Below, in pieces: positions 16,953 to 26,110 of a DNA stretch of 64,000 nucleotides. The position numbers and the translations under genes were made by a program. Below the pieces are notes generated by a model. It was not told the origin of the DNA. It ran no database searches and worked only from the letters and a program-made list of their open reading frames with translations. This stretch comes from Achromobacter piechaudii NBRC 102461 (lineage in GTDB: Bacteria > Pseudomonadota > Gammaproteobacteria > Burkholderiales > Burkholderiaceae_B). The stretch lies in assembly GCF_001571245.1 (NCBI RefSeq), contig NZ_BCTK01000001.1:1116001-1180000 (forward strand), in the 5' to 3' direction. Each line of letters begins with the position of its first letter. Positions within the stretch are counted from its first letter, which is position 1.

Positions 16953-18266
16953 CTACTTTACACTCTTCTCAAACTTTTCCAGCAGCTCGTTGCCGCGCTT
17001 GACGATGTTCTCGGCGCCATCCTTGGCCGCGACCTTGCCGGACACGATGCGTTCGATTTCAGCGTCTTCGATTTCACGGATCTGCGGCAGGAAGCCCAGG
17101 CGCAGGCCACGCGACTGCGCGGTGGTCTCGACGTTCAATTGCTTCACGCCGACTTCGGTGCCCGGATTCTTGTCATAGAAGCCGTCTTTCTTGGTCAGCT
17201 CGTAGGCGGCCTTCGTGACCGGCACATAGCCCGTCTGCTGGTGCCAGCGAGCGGCGATTTCCGGGCTGGCCAGGAACTTGAAGAACGCGGTCACGCCCTT
17301 GTAGGTTTCCGGCTTCTTGTTGGCGAAGACCCACAGCGAAGCGCCGCCGATGATGGTGTTCTGCGGCGCGCCTTGCACGTCGGCGTAGTAAGGCAGGGTG
17401 GAGGTGCCGAATTCGAACTTGGCGTTCTTGGCGATGTTGGCGCGCAGGCCGGACGAACCGGTGATCATGGCGCACTTGCCGCTGATGAACAGCGAGTTCG
17501 GCTCGTCGCCGCGACCGCCGTACATGAAGATGCCTTCCTTGCCCCACTTGGCCAGGTTTTCCAGATGGCGCACGTGCAGCGGGGTGTTGATCGCGATGCG
17601 GGCGTCCAGGCCACCGAAGCCGTTGTCCTTCGTGGCGTACGGCACGTTGTGCCAGGCCGAGAACGTTTCCAGCTGGACCCACGACGGCCACGACGTGGTG
17701 TAGCCACATTCCTGGCCGGCTGCCTTCAGTTTCTGGCCGGCGGCGGCCAGTTCTTCCCAGGTCTTCGGCGGCTTGTCAGCGTCCAGGCCGGCCTTCTTGA
17801 AGGCGTCCTTGTTGTAGTAGAACACCACGGTCGAGCTGTTGAAGGGCATCGATACCAGCTTGCCTTCGGCCGACGAATAATAGCCAGCCACGGCGCCGAT
17901 GAATTCCTTCGGATCGATCGGGTTGCCGACTTCTTCCGACATCTGCTGCACCGGCTTGATGGCGCCCTTGGCGTACATCATGGTGGCGGTGCCGACTTCG
18001 AACACTTGCAGGATGTCAGGCGCATTGCCGGCACGGAAGGCCGCGATGCCGGCGTTCATGGATTCGCCGTAGTTGCCCTTGTAGATCGCCTTGACCTGGT
18101 AGTCAGGGTTCTTCTTGTTGAACTCGTCAACCAGGCCGTTGACGCGGTCGCCCAGGGCGCCTTCCATCGAGTGCCAGAACTGGATCTCGGTGGCGGCATG
18201 CGCAGACGCGCCCGCGAACGCGGCCATGACGGCGGCGAAAGTTAAAGCAATACGGTGTGATCGCAT
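16953..18266 (-). CDS. ugpB: sn-Glycerol-3-phosphate ABC transporter substrate-binding protein UgpB
   Basis: A 437-residue periplasmic receptor, SBP family 1. The signal peptide covers about residues 1-24 (cleavage after SAHA), followed by TEIQFWHSMEGALGDRVNGL, typical of UgpB. The start at 18266 is preferred over an in-frame ATG 57 bases upstream because it has a GGAG site and begins the signal peptide directly. It is first in the order ugpB-ugpA-ugpE-ugpC. A candidate Pho box lies about 77 bases upstream, which fits phosphate-starvation control known for ugp in enterobacteria. Confidence 0.94.
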   Translation of the reverse strand: MRSHRIALTFAAVMAAFAGASAHAATEIQFWHSMEGALGDRVNGLVDEFNKKNPDYQVKAIYKGNYGESMNAGIAAFRAGNAPDILQVFEVGTATMMYAKGAIKPVQQMSEEVGNPIDPKEFIGAVAGYYSSAEGKLVSMPFNSSTVVFYYNKDAFKKAGLDADKPPKTWEELAAAGQKLKAAGQECGYTTSWPSWVQLETFSAWHNVPYATKDNGFGGLDARIAINTPLHVRHLENLAKWGKEGIFMYGGRGDEPNSLFISGKCAMITGSSGLRANIAKNAKFEFGTSTLPYYADVQGAPQNTIIGGASLWVFANKKPETYKGVTAFFKFLASPEIAARWHQQTGYVPVTKAAYELTKKDGFYDKNPGTEVGVKQLNVETTAQSRGLRLGFLPQIREIEDAEIERIVSGKVAAKDGAENIVKRGNELLEKFEKSVK

Positions 18267-18342
18267 GATGAGGTTGCTCCTGATGGGCGTGTTGTGACCG
18301 GGTGGTCCGGACACGGAAAACACGACACCTTATGAATTGTTT

Positions 18343-18360
18343 GTGACAAAACCGTGACTT
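18343..18360 (-). promoter_or_regulatory. Candidate Pho box upstream of ugpB
   Basis: Read on the minus strand: AAGTCAC, GGTT, TTGTCAC. These are two 7-base direct repeats, each containing GTCA, exactly 11 bases apart, which is the spacing of the PhoB site consensus (CTGTCAT-n4-CTGTCAY). It is about 77 bases before the ugpB start. A weak -10-like element follows at about the expected distance. Confidence 0.6.
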
Positions 18361-18459
18361 TCACATCACTCCAAACGCCTGTCAAATTGCGCGTTTCAGG
18401 CGCGAACGAACATTTTTCTTTTTTTCCCGACGGGAGCTGACCGACTACAATGCTCCGCT

Positions 18460-19293
18460 ATGAAAAACGAACTTTCGATTGCGTTCATTGGTGGCGGCAA
18501 TATGGCGGCCGCTTTGGCCTCTGGTCTGGCTGGCAAAGTATGCCCCGCCAAGAACATCCATGTCATTGACATTAATAAGGATAGTCACGCCGCCTGGCAG
18601 GCGCGCGGCATGACCACTGCCGCCGCACCTGACGAGGCGCTGGCGCAGTGCCGCGTTTGGGTGTTCGCGGTCAAGCCACAGAACATGAAAGATGTTGTGG
18701 CTTCTACGCGTCAGTGGCTCCGGGACGACACCTTGGTGGTAAGCGTGGCTGCCGGAATACGCGCCGACACGCTGGCAGGGTGGCTGGGATCTGCCAACGC
18801 GCCGTTCAATCGACTGGTGCGCTGCATGCCCAATACGCCGGCCCTGGTGGGCGCGGGCATCACGGGTCTGGCGGCCCTGGATGGCGTCGGCCAGGCCGAC
18901 CGCGAACTGGCCGCGCAATTGCTGTCCAGCGTGGGGCAGGTGGTCTGGGTAGCCGATGATGCCGCGCTCGATGGCGTCACCGCGCTGTCCGGCAGCGGGC
19001 CGGCTTATGTCTTCCTGTTCCTGGAAGCGTTGGTCGCGGGCGGCTTGAAGGTAGGGTTGACCGAAGACCAGGCCAAGCAGTTGGCGCTGGGTACGCTGGC
19101 CGGCGCCACCAAGCTTGCGGCGGAATCGGACGAACCCTTGTCGGTGCTGCGCGAACGGGTCACGTCCAAGGGCGGCACCACGGCGGCGGCGCTGGCGGCC
19201 TTCGATGCCGCTGGCTTCAGCGGCATCGTGCAGGACGCGATGGCCGCCGCGGCGCGCCGCTCGCGCGAGCTGGCAGAGGAATTCGGGAAATGA
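18460..19293 (+). CDS. proC: Pyrroline-5-carboxylate reductase
   Basis: A 277-residue ProC, the last step of proline synthesis (P5C to proline, NAD(P)H-dependent, cytoplasm). The N-terminal Rossmann motif is FIGGGNMAAALASGL, the middle segment is VFAVKPQNM, and the C-terminal catalytic region has LSGSGPAYVFLFLEAL and RERVTSKGGTTAAAL. Length is normal. It is divergent from ugpB, and its stop overlaps the start of the next gene by 4 bases. Confidence 0.95.
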   Translation: MKNELSIAFIGGGNMAAALASGLAGKVCPAKNIHVIDINKDSHAAWQARGMTTAAAPDEALAQCRVWVFAVKPQNMKDVVASTRQWLRDDTLVVSVAAGIRADTLAGWLGSANAPFNRLVRCMPNTPALVGAGITGLAALDGVGQADRELAAQLLSSVGQVVWVADDAALDGVTALSGSGPAYVFLFLEALVAGGLKVGLTEDQAKQLALGTLAGATKLAAESDEPLSVLRERVTSKGGTTAAALAAFDAAGFSGIVQDAMAAAARRSRELAEEFGK

Positions 19294-19844
19294 ACCAGGC
19301 AAGTCGGGGCTTTCCCGTCATGAGCCGCATGCAGTTCGGTATTTCCGTACTGTGCATGCTGTTGGTGGTGGTGGGCTCCAATATTCTGGTGCAGGTGCCG
19401 CTGAACGATTGGCTGACGTGGGGCGGCCTGTCCTATCCCATCGCCTTCCTGGTGACCGACGTGCTGAACCGGCGCTTCGGCCCCACCGCCGCGCGTCGCG
19501 TGGTCTGGTTCGGTTTCGCGGCGGCGCTCATCGTGTCGGTCTGGGTGGCCTCGCCGCGCATCGCGCTGGCCTCGGGCCTGGCCTACCTTTGCGCGCAGAT
19601 GGTCGACATCCAGGTCTTTGACCGCTTGCGCGATCAGCGCTGGTGGCGGGCGCCGTTGGTGTCCGGGGTGCTGGGCGCCATCCTGGACACGGTGGTGTTC
19701 TTCAGTGTGGCGTTTGCCGCCACGGGCGCGCCCTGGACAACCTGGTTGCTGGGCGACCTGGCGATCAAGCTGGTGGTCAACATCAGCATGTTGGCGCCGT
19801 TCCGGGCGTTGATGTGGAATCTGGCCCGGCCTGCCAACGTCTGA
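19290..19844 (+). CDS. yhhQ: Queuosine precursor transporter, VUT/YhhQ family
   Basis: A 184-residue integral membrane protein with about six membrane segments. It carries the VUT-family signature around YPIAFLVTDVLNRRFGPTAARRVVW and the later LVSGVLGAILDTVVFFSVAF. Family members such as E. coli YhhQ import queuosine precursors (preQ0/preQ1) for tRNA modification. Its ATG overlaps the proC stop (ATGA), so translation is coupled. A terminator follows. Confidence 0.85.
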   Translation: MNQASRGFPVMSRMQFGISVLCMLLVVVGSNILVQVPLNDWLTWGGLSYPIAFLVTDVLNRRFGPTAARRVVWFGFAAALIVSVWVASPRIALASGLAYLCAQMVDIQVFDRLRDQRWWRAPLVSGVLGAILDTVVFFSVAFAATGAPWTTWLLGDLAIKLVVNISMLAPFRALMWNLARPANV

Positions 19845-20308
19845 TGGTCTGACTGCTGCGGGGCTTTGGGCCCGCAAAAAAAGCGCGTATGGCGACGGTT
19901 GAAACTGTCTGCATACGCGCTTTTCTATTAACTCGATAATCATTAATCGTAAGTCCGGCGTAAGCACTGTATTTAAATGCATATTCCGAGGCATTCGAAC
20001 GCCGTATTAATGATTTTTCATATACCCCGGCAAGCACAACTTTGCGTCGCACGCCAGTTATCAAATAAAGAATATTCGCGATTTCTCCAGTGAATTCATG
20101 CGCTTGCGCAGCGGATGCGTCACGATTAAAGGCTTGCGATTAAATATTGGGGATTACACGCAGTGACAGTATGGCGGCTTGCTTCCAGAATACCGCCCAC
20201 ACCGTGTTTTTGCCCAAGAAGCCGGCGACGCGCGACGCGGATTACGGGGAACCCACCCGTCAATCCGTTTCGATCAGAGCCGCTCAAAACCTCGCTGGAG
20301 AACTCCGC
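19845..20308. other. Intergenic region before the liv operon
   Basis: Holds the terminator of the proC unit (19876-19926), then an AT-rich stretch (about 19925-20160) likely to contain the liv promoter. An in-frame ATG at 20147 would extend the binding protein by 54 residues, but that extension would bury the signal peptide, so this stretch is read as leader. No specific operator was recognised. Confidence 0.5.
19876..19926 (+). terminator. Rho-independent terminator after proC-yhhQ
   Basis: The stem AAAAGCGCGTATG (19879-19891) pairs with CATACGCGCTTTT (19912-19924) around a 20-base loop that itself can pair (GACGGTT/AACTGTC). A-rich before and T-rich after. Confidence 0.9.
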
Positions 20309-21424
20309 ATGAAGTTTATGAATCGCCTTACCCCGGTTGCCATGGCGCTTGGGGCACTTGCCTTGGCTGGCGCCGCACACGCCGCCGACACGATCAAGAT
20401 TGGCATTCCCCAGCCTATGACCGGCCCCAACACCCAATACGGTGACCAGATCCAGGCCGGCGCCCTGACCGCTATCGAAACCATCAACGCCAAGGGCGGG
20501 GTCAAGGGCAAGAAGCTCGAACCCATCCTGATCGATGACGGCTGCGAACCCAAGCAGGCCGTGCCGGCCGCCAACCGCGTGGTCAACTCCGGCGCCAAGT
20601 TCGCCGTGGCCCATGCCTGCTCGGGCGTGACGGTCGCCGCCGTGAAGGTGTACGAGGAAGAGGGCATTGTCGGCATCACCCCGGGCGCCACCTCGCCGCT
20701 GGTCACCGACACCATCAAGCCGCATTTCTTCTTCCGCACGATCGGCCGCGACGACCAGCAAGGCCCGTACGCCGCCGCGTACATCGCCAAGACGCTCAAG
20801 CCGCAGAAGGTCGCCGTGCTGCACGACAAGCAGACCTACGGTTCCGGCGTGGCCACGCAAGTCAAGGACGCGCTGGCCAAGCAGAACGTCAACGTGGCGC
20901 TGTTCGAAGGCATCAACGTTGGCGACAGCGATTACTCGGCCATCATCACCAAGCTGAAGTCGGCAGGCGTGGACCTGGTTTACTTCGGCGGCTACCACCC
21001 CGAATTGGGCCTGCTGCTGCGCCAGTCGCGTGAGCAAGGCCTGAAGGTGCAGTTCATGGGTCCGGAAGGCACGGCCAACCAGGATCTGGTTGCCATCGCC
21101 GGCCCGGCCATCGACGGGCTGCTGGTCACGCTGCCGGCCGACTTCACCAAGCTGCCGGGCAACGAAAGCATCGTGAAGGCCTTCAAGGACGCCAAGCGCG
21201 ATCCGGACGGCGCCTTCCAGATGCCTGCCTACGCTGCCGTGCAGATCCTGGCCGACAGCATCAACGCTGTGGGCGAAGATCCCGCCAAGGTCGCCGACTA
21301 CATGCACAAGACCACGTTCAACACCGGCATCGGCAAGGTCGAATACGACGCCAAGGGCGATTTGAAGAACTTCGAATTCGCCGTCTACAAGTGGGACAAG
21401 GACGGAAAGAAGACCCAGCTGTAA
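20309..21424 (+). CDS. livK: Branched-chain amino acid ABC transporter substrate-binding protein
   Basis: A 371-residue LivK-type periplasmic receptor. The signal peptide begins MKFMNRLTPVAMALGALAL and ends at AHA-AD, followed by TIKIGIPQPMTGPNTQYGDQ. Start chosen at 20309 because a GGAG site sits 8 bases upstream and the signal peptide begins there. It is first in the livK-H-M-G-F order. Close paralogue of the receptor at 12599. Two hairpins separate it from livH, as expected if the receptor is made in excess. Confidence 0.93.
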   Translation: MKFMNRLTPVAMALGALALAGAAHAADTIKIGIPQPMTGPNTQYGDQIQAGALTAIETINAKGGVKGKKLEPILIDDGCEPKQAVPAANRVVNSGAKFAVAHACSGVTVAAVKVYEEEGIVGITPGATSPLVTDTIKPHFFFRTIGRDDQQGPYAAAYIAKTLKPQKVAVLHDKQTYGSGVATQVKDALAKQNVNVALFEGINVGDSDYSAIITKLKSAGVDLVYFGGYHPELGLLLRQSREQGLKVQFMGPEGTANQDLVAIAGPAIDGLLVTLPADFTKLPGNESIVKAFKDAKRDPDGAFQMPAYAAVQILADSINAVGEDPAKVADYMHKTTFNTGIGKVEYDAKGDLKNFEFAVYKWDKDGKKTQL

Positions 21425-21435
21425 ACTCGCGATCC

Positions 21436-21454
21436 CGCCGGCACGGTGCCGGCG
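21436..21454 (+). repeat. Hairpin after livK
   Basis: Near-perfect palindrome CGCCGGCAC-G-GTGCCGGCG just after the livK stop. It has no T-run, so it is more likely an RNA-stabilising 3' structure than a true terminator. Confidence 0.6.
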
Positions 21455-21561
21455 TGCAGGGCCTGTTGTCTTCGTTGTGCCGTAATCCGCGTAGCGATGC
21501 GCCAAAAGCGCTGTGCGGCCGGCAGGCGGTGACGACAGGCCCTTATGAAATACGCCCAGGT

Positions 21562-21594
21562 TTCCGGCTCCGGGTCTTCTCACCGGGGCCGGAA
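21562..21594 (+). repeat. Second hairpin in the livK-livH gap
   Basis: TTCCGGC (21562-21568) pairs with GCCGGAA (21588-21594), and an inner CCGG/CCGG adds to the stem. It ends about 20 bases before the livH start and could affect livH expression. Confidence 0.5.
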
Positions 21595-21614
21595 CCATTT
21601 GGAGCAAGAGAATA

Positions 21615-22541
21615 ATGTCTGACCTCATACCCCAACTTACCCAGCAATTCTTCAACGGATTGTCGCTGGGCGCGATCTACGCGTTGATTGCCATTGGCTA
21701 CACAATGGTCTACGGCATCATCGGTATGATCAACTTCGCCCACGGCGAAATCTATATGATCGGCGCCTATGTCGGCCTGGTCACCTTGACGTCCATCGGC
21801 ACCAATAGCGGCTTGCCGGTCCCGTTCATCATCGCTGCCATGCTGCTCGTCGCCATTACCGTGACCGGCATCTACGGCTTTTCCGTCGAACGCGTGGCGT
21901 ACCGGCCCGTTCGAGGCAGCCCCCGGCTGGTGGCGCTGATCTCGGCCATCGGTATGTCGATCTTCCTGCAGAACTGGGTGGCCCTGGGCCAGGGCGCGCG
22001 CGATATGGCCGTGCCTTCACTGGTATCGGGCGCGGTGCAGTTCCACATGGGAACCGACTTCGACGTGACGGTGCCGTATTCGCGCATCATGATCATCGTC
22101 GTGACCGTGGTGCTGATGATCGGCCTGACTCTCTTCATCAAGTATTCCCGCATGGGCCGCGCCTCGCGCGCCTGCTCGCAGGACATGCACATGGCTAACC
22201 TGTTGGGCATCGACACCAACCGCGTGATCTCTTTCACGTTCGTGATGGGCGCGATCCTGGCGGCGGTGGGCGGCGTGCTGATCGCCATCACCATCGGCAA
22301 GCTCAATCCCTTCATCGGCTTCCTGGCCGGCATCAAGGCCTTCACGGCGGCGGTGCTGGGTGGCATCGGCAGCATTCCCGGCGCGATGCTGGGCGGCGTG
22401 TTGCTGGGCTTGGCCGAGACCTTCGCGGCCGCGTATATCTCGTCACAGTACAAGGACATCGTGGCGTTCTCGCTGCTGGTCCTGATTCTGCTGTTCCGTC
22501 CCACCGGGCTGCTGGGCAAACCTGAGGTGGAAAAAGTCTGA
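21615..22541 (+). CDS. livH: Branched-chain amino acid ABC permease LivH
   Basis: A 308-residue inner-membrane permease of the LivH family with about eight membrane segments. It opens with a family-typical segment ([20 protein letters not shown]) and a conserved [34 protein letters not shown] region. It forms the channel with LivM. Its stop overlaps the livM start (TGATG). Confidence 0.94.
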   Translation: MSDLIPQLTQQFFNGLSLGAIYALIAIGYTMVYGIIGMINFAHGEIYMIGAYVGLVTLTSIGTNSGLPVPFIIAAMLLVAITVTGIYGFSVERVAYRPVRGSPRLVALISAIGMSIFLQNWVALGQGARDMAVPSLVSGAVQFHMGTDFDVTVPYSRIMIIVVTVVLMIGLTLFIKYSRMGRASRACSQDMHMANLLGIDTNRVISFTFVMGAILAAVGGVLIAITIGKLNPFIGFLAGIKAFTAAVLGGIGSIPGAMLGGVLLGLAETFAAAYISSQYKDIVAFSLLVLILLFRPTGLLGKPEVEKV

Positions 22542-23776
22542 TGTCGAAAAACAATATCAAAAACGCCACCATGGCTGCCGTGCTGACGGCGGTCATCGTG
22601 ACGCCGGTCTTTGGCTTGCAGCTGATCCGTCAGGGCGCGCGCACGTCGATGGAATCGCACTGGGGGCTGGTGGCGCTGGCCGCTGGCGTGGTGTTCCTGT
22701 TCCAGATGTTGCGCCCGTGGATCGCGATCCCGTTCAAGAAACTCAAGACCAGTCTGCCGACCTTGCCGTCGGCGCCCGCCAAAAGCCACAAGGGGCTGGC
22801 ATTGCTGCTGTTGGCAATTGCCGTCGTCTGGCCATTCTTCGCGGGGCGCAGCTCGGTCGACATCGCCACGCTGGTGCTGATCTACGTGATGCTGGGCCTG
22901 GGCCTGAACATCGTGGTCGGTTTCGCGGGCCTGCTGGATCTGGGCTTCGTCGGCTTTTACGCCGTGGGCGCCTACACCTATGCCTTGCTGTATCACTGGG
23001 GCGGCTGGAGTTTCTGGGAGGCGCTGCCGTTCTCGGGCGCGATGGCGGCCTTGTTCGGTTTCGTGCTGGGCTTTCCCGTGTTGCGGCTGCGTGGCGATTA
23101 CCTGGCCATCGTGACGCTGGGCTTCGGTGAAATGATCCGGTTGCTGCTGATCAACCTGAATACGCTGACGGGCGGCCCGGACGGCATTTCCGGCATCCCC
23201 AAGCCCACGGTGTTCGGCCTGGAGATGACGCGTCGCGCCAGCACCGAAGGCGGCACCACGTTCCACGAGTTCTTCGGGCTGACGTTCCAGAACCAGGACA
23301 TGGTCATCTATCTGTACATGATGGCCTTGTTGCTGGCGCTGATAACGCTGTTCGTCTCCACGCGCCTGATCCGTATGCCGGTCGGACGCGCCTGGGAAGC
23401 GCTGCGCGAAGATGAAATCGCGTGCCGCTCGCTGGGGCTCAACCCCACGCGCATCAAGCTGTCGGCGTTCACGCTGGGTGCGACCTTCGCCGGCTTTGGC
23501 GGCGCGTTCTTCGCGGCGCGCCAGGGCATGGTGAACCCCGAGTCCTTCACCTTCATCGAATCCGCACTGATCCTGGCCATCGTGGTGCTGGGCGGCATGG
23601 GCTCGCAGGTGGGCGTGATCCTGGCGGCTATCCTGCTGACCGTGCTGCCCGAACTGGCGCGCGAGTTCGCCGAGTACCGGATGCTGATGTTCGGCTTGGT
23701 GATGGTGTTGATGATGATGTGGCGTCCGCAGGGGTTGTTGCCCATGAAGCGTCCCCACGTGGAGCTGTCTAAATGA
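22541..23776 (+). CDS. livM: Branched-chain amino acid ABC permease LivM
   Basis: A 411-residue permease. The N-terminal about 110 residues hold two or three extra membrane segments, then the LivM core: [31 protein letters not shown], a conserved [23 protein letters not shown] and a late [13 protein letters not shown]. The longer N-terminus resembles E. coli LivM. Its end overlaps livG by 4 bases. Confidence 0.94.
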   Translation: MSKNNIKNATMAAVLTAVIVTPVFGLQLIRQGARTSMESHWGLVALAAGVVFLFQMLRPWIAIPFKKLKTSLPTLPSAPAKSHKGLALLLLAIAVVWPFFAGRSSVDIATLVLIYVMLGLGLNIVVGFAGLLDLGFVGFYAVGAYTYALLYHWGGWSFWEALPFSGAMAALFGFVLGFPVLRLRGDYLAIVTLGFGEMIRLLLINLNTLTGGPDGISGIPKPTVFGLEMTRRASTEGGTTFHEFFGLTFQNQDMVIYLYMMALLLALITLFVSTRLIRMPVGRAWEALREDEIACRSLGLNPTRIKLSAFTLGATFAGFGGAFFAARQGMVNPESFTFIESALILAIVVLGGMGSQVGVILAAILLTVLPELAREFAEYRMLMFGLVMVLMMMWRPQGLLPMKRPHVELSK

Positions 23777-24540
23777 GCGAGGCATTGCTGAAAGTATCCG
23801 GGCTCACCATGCGGTTCGGCGGCCTGTTGGCCGTGGACAGCGTGGGGTTCGAAGTCAAATCCGACGAGGTGTTCGCCATCATCGGCCCCAACGGGGCAGG
23901 CAAGACCACGGTGTTCAACTGCGTGGGCGGCTTTTATGCGCCGACGGCGGGCGACATCATCATGGACGGCAAGCCGATCACCGGTCTGCCCAGCCACAAG
24001 GTGGCGCGCCATGGGCTGGTGCGCACGTTCCAGAACGTGCGGCTGTTCAAGCAGCTGACCGTGCTGGAAAACTTGCTGGTCGCGCAGCACACGCAAGTGG
24101 AATCGCGGCTGCTGCCGGGCTTGCTCAAGCTCAAGGGCTATCGCCAATCGGAAACCGAAGCGCTGTCGCGCGCGGCCCAATGGCTGGACTTCATGGGGCT
24201 GCGCGAATTCGCCAACCGCGAGGCGGGCAACCTGGCTTATGGCCACCAGCGCCGGCTTGAGATCGCGCGCTGCATGATCACCAAGCCGCGCCTGTTGATG
24301 CTGGACGAACCGGCAGCGGGTCTAAACCCGCAGGAAAAGCGCGATTTGCAATCGCTGATCGACCAGTTGCGGCGCGAGTTCGGCGTCGCGGTATTGCTGA
24401 TCGAGCACGACATGAGTTTGATCATGGGTATCTCGGACCGGATCCTGGTCATGGAACACGGCAAGCCGATCACCACCGGCACCCCCGAGCAGGTGCGCAA
24501 CGACGAGCGCGTCATCAAAGCGTACCTGGGGGAGGAATGA
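23773..24540 (+). CDS. livG: Branched-chain amino acid ABC ATPase LivG
   Basis: A 255-residue ATPase: Walker [11 protein letters not shown]-loop RTFQNVRLF, LivG-type signature [14 protein letters not shown] (with Y-G-H in place of S-G-G, usual for LivG), Walker [14 protein letters not shown] and H-loop LIEHDM. Energises LivHM together with LivF. Overlaps livM and livF by 4 bases each. Confidence 0.94.
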   Translation: MSEALLKVSGLTMRFGGLLAVDSVGFEVKSDEVFAIIGPNGAGKTTVFNCVGGFYAPTAGDIIMDGKPITGLPSHKVARHGLVRTFQNVRLFKQLTVLENLLVAQHTQVESRLLPGLLKLKGYRQSETEALSRAAQWLDFMGLREFANREAGNLAYGHQRRLEIARCMITKPRLLMLDEPAAGLNPQEKRDLQSLIDQLRREFGVAVLLIEHDMSLIMGISDRILVMEHGKPITTGTPEQVRNDERVIKAYLGEE

Positions 24541-25241
24541 TGCTTAAGCTGGAAAACATACACACCTTTTACGGGGCCATCCAGGCGTTGAATGGCGTGT
24601 CGGTCGAGGTCAACAAAGGCGAAATCGTCACCTTGATCGGCGCCAACGGCGCAGGCAAGACGACGCTCTTGATGACGGTCTGCGGCAACCCGCGCGCGCG
24701 CGAAGGCAAGATCAGCTTCGAAGGCGAGGACATCACCCACAAGGACACGCACCACATCATGCGCAATGGCATCGCCATATCGCCTGAAGGCCGGCGCGTG
24801 TTCAAGGACCTGACCGTTGCTGAAAACCTGATGATGGGCGGCTTCTTTTCGAAGCGTTCGGAAATCGACGAAGGCATCGATCACGTCTACGGCCTGTTTC
24901 CGCGCTTGAAAGAGCGTTCGGCGCAGCGCGCGGGCCTGATGTCGGGCGGCGAACAGCAGATGCTGGCCATCGGCCGCGCCTTGATGACGCGTCCGCGCCT
25001 GTTGCTGCTGGACGAACCTACGCTGGGCCTGGCGCCGCTGGTGATCGCGCAGATTTTCGACATCATCCGCGAAATCCGCGAGCAGGGCGTGACGGTGTTC
25101 CTGGTCGAGCAGAACGCCAACAAGGCCTTGGGCGTGGCGGATCGGGGCTACGTGCTGGAAAACGGCCGCGTCGTGTTGCAGGACACGGGCGCCAATTTGC
25201 TGGTCAACGATCAAGTCCGCAAGGCTTACCTGGGCGGATAA
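24537..25241 (+). CDS. livF: Branched-chain amino acid ABC ATPase LivF
   Basis: A 234-residue ATPase: Walker A GANGAGKTT, EGRRVFKDLTV, signature MSGGEQQMLAIGRALM, Walker B LLLLDEPTLGLAP and LVEQNA. Last gene of the operon. Two adjacent ATGs (24537, 24540) are possible starts; both give an intact protein. A strong terminator follows. Confidence 0.94.
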   Translation: MMLKLENIHTFYGAIQALNGVSVEVNKGEIVTLIGANGAGKTTLLMTVCGNPRAREGKISFEGEDITHKDTHHIMRNGIAISPEGRRVFKDLTVAENLMMGGFFSKRSEIDEGIDHVYGLFPRLKERSAQRAGLMSGGEQQMLAIGRALMTRPRLLLLDEPTLGLAPLVIAQIFDIIREIREQGVTVFLVEQNANKALGVADRGYVLENGRVVLQDTGANLLVNDQVRKAYLGG

Positions 25242-25279
25242 CAATCACGTTGACACATTCCCCGCGAAGGGAAATTCGG

Positions 25280-25305
25280 GCGCATCGAAAGATGCGCTTT
25301 TTTTT
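25280..25305 (+). terminator. Rho-independent terminator of the liv operon
   Basis: GCGCATC-GAAA-GATGCGC, a 7-base stem with a GNRA tetraloop, followed by eight T residues (25298-25305). Confidence 0.95.
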
Positions 25306-25365
25306 ATGCGCGGAAGCAGCGGACTCGCGAGCAAGCCGGTCGAGACCGGCAAGCCCGCGTCGCAT

Positions 25366-26109
25366 TCACGCTGCGATCAGTTGCTTGGCCAGATCGGCTT
25401 CGTAGTGTGCGATGGCGGCACGCGCCAACGCGTCGATGGAGTCGGTCAGCGTGACGCCCAGGCTGGCGCGCAACGCGTGCGGCACGGCCAGCGGCAGTTC
25501 GGTGCAACCCAGCACCACCGCATCGGCGCCTCGCGCCTTCAGGCGGCTGATGCATTCCGCGGCGGGCGCGAAAGCTTCTTCCAGCCGGTTGCCCTTGACG
25601 GCGCGGATCGACCCCATGCAATAGCGTTCGACTTCGTCGTCATCGGGCACGATGCACTCGTAGCCTTGCGCCAACAGGTGCTTTTGGTAGAGGCCGAGCT
25701 TGAGCGTTGCGGCCGTGCCCATCAGGCCGATACGCCCCTTGGGCAGGCCTAGCCGGCGCAGGTCGTCGATCACGGCCTGAATGATGTGCAGCACGGGCAC
25801 GCTGGTGGCGGCCGCGATGTCGTGATACCAGAGGTGCGCCGTGTTGCACGGGATGGCGATCAACTGCGCGCCGGCCTGTTCCAGGAAGCGCACGCCTTGA
25901 ACCATATGGGGCAGGGGGCTTTCGCCGCCGGCCATATAGGCGCTGGACCGGTCGGGAATGCGGGGATCGTTGCGCAGCAGCGTGGGGATGTGTTGCTGGT
26001 CAATCGCGGCGGGCGTCAGCGCCGCCAGGCGTAGGGCAAAGGCCGCGCCGGCCATGGGACCCATACCGCCCAATACACCCAGGTAGCAGCCCTGGGAAAA
26101 CGTCTTCAC
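25366..26109 (-). CDS. Aspartate/glutamate racemase family protein
   Basis: A 247-residue cofactor-independent racemase-family protein. The two catalytic cysteines are present: C88 in IPCNTAH and C202 in LGCTELP. It begins LGVLGGMGPMAG, typical of the RacX/YgeA group. It uses a GTG start with a GGAG site, one base after the stop of the D-aminoacylase-like gene, so it is co-translated in that operon. It may interconvert D and L amino acids released by its neighbour. Substrate not certain. Confidence 0.9.
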   Translation of the reverse strand: MKTFSQGCYLGVLGGMGPMAGAAFALRLAALTPAAIDQQHIPTLLRNDPRIPDRSSAYMAGGESPLPHMVQGVRFLEQAGAQLIAIPCNTAHLWYHDIAAATSVPVLHIIQAVIDDLRRLGLPKGRIGLMGTAATLKLGLYQKHLLAQGYECIVPDDDEVERYCMGSIRAVKGNRLEEAFAPAAECISRLKARGADAVVLGCTELPLAVPHALRASLGVTLTDSIDALARAAIAHYEADLAKQLIAA

Positions 26110-26110
26110 T

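Noticed and set aside
20147-20308. In-frame N-terminal extension of the livK product
   Set aside because: It would place 54 residues before a textbook signal peptide; the ATG at 20309 has its own GGAG site.
21872-23785. 637-codon open frame antisense to livH/livM
   Set aside because: Translation is rich in Arg/Gln/His with no domain; the plus strand has unmistakable permease genes with overlapping starts and stops.
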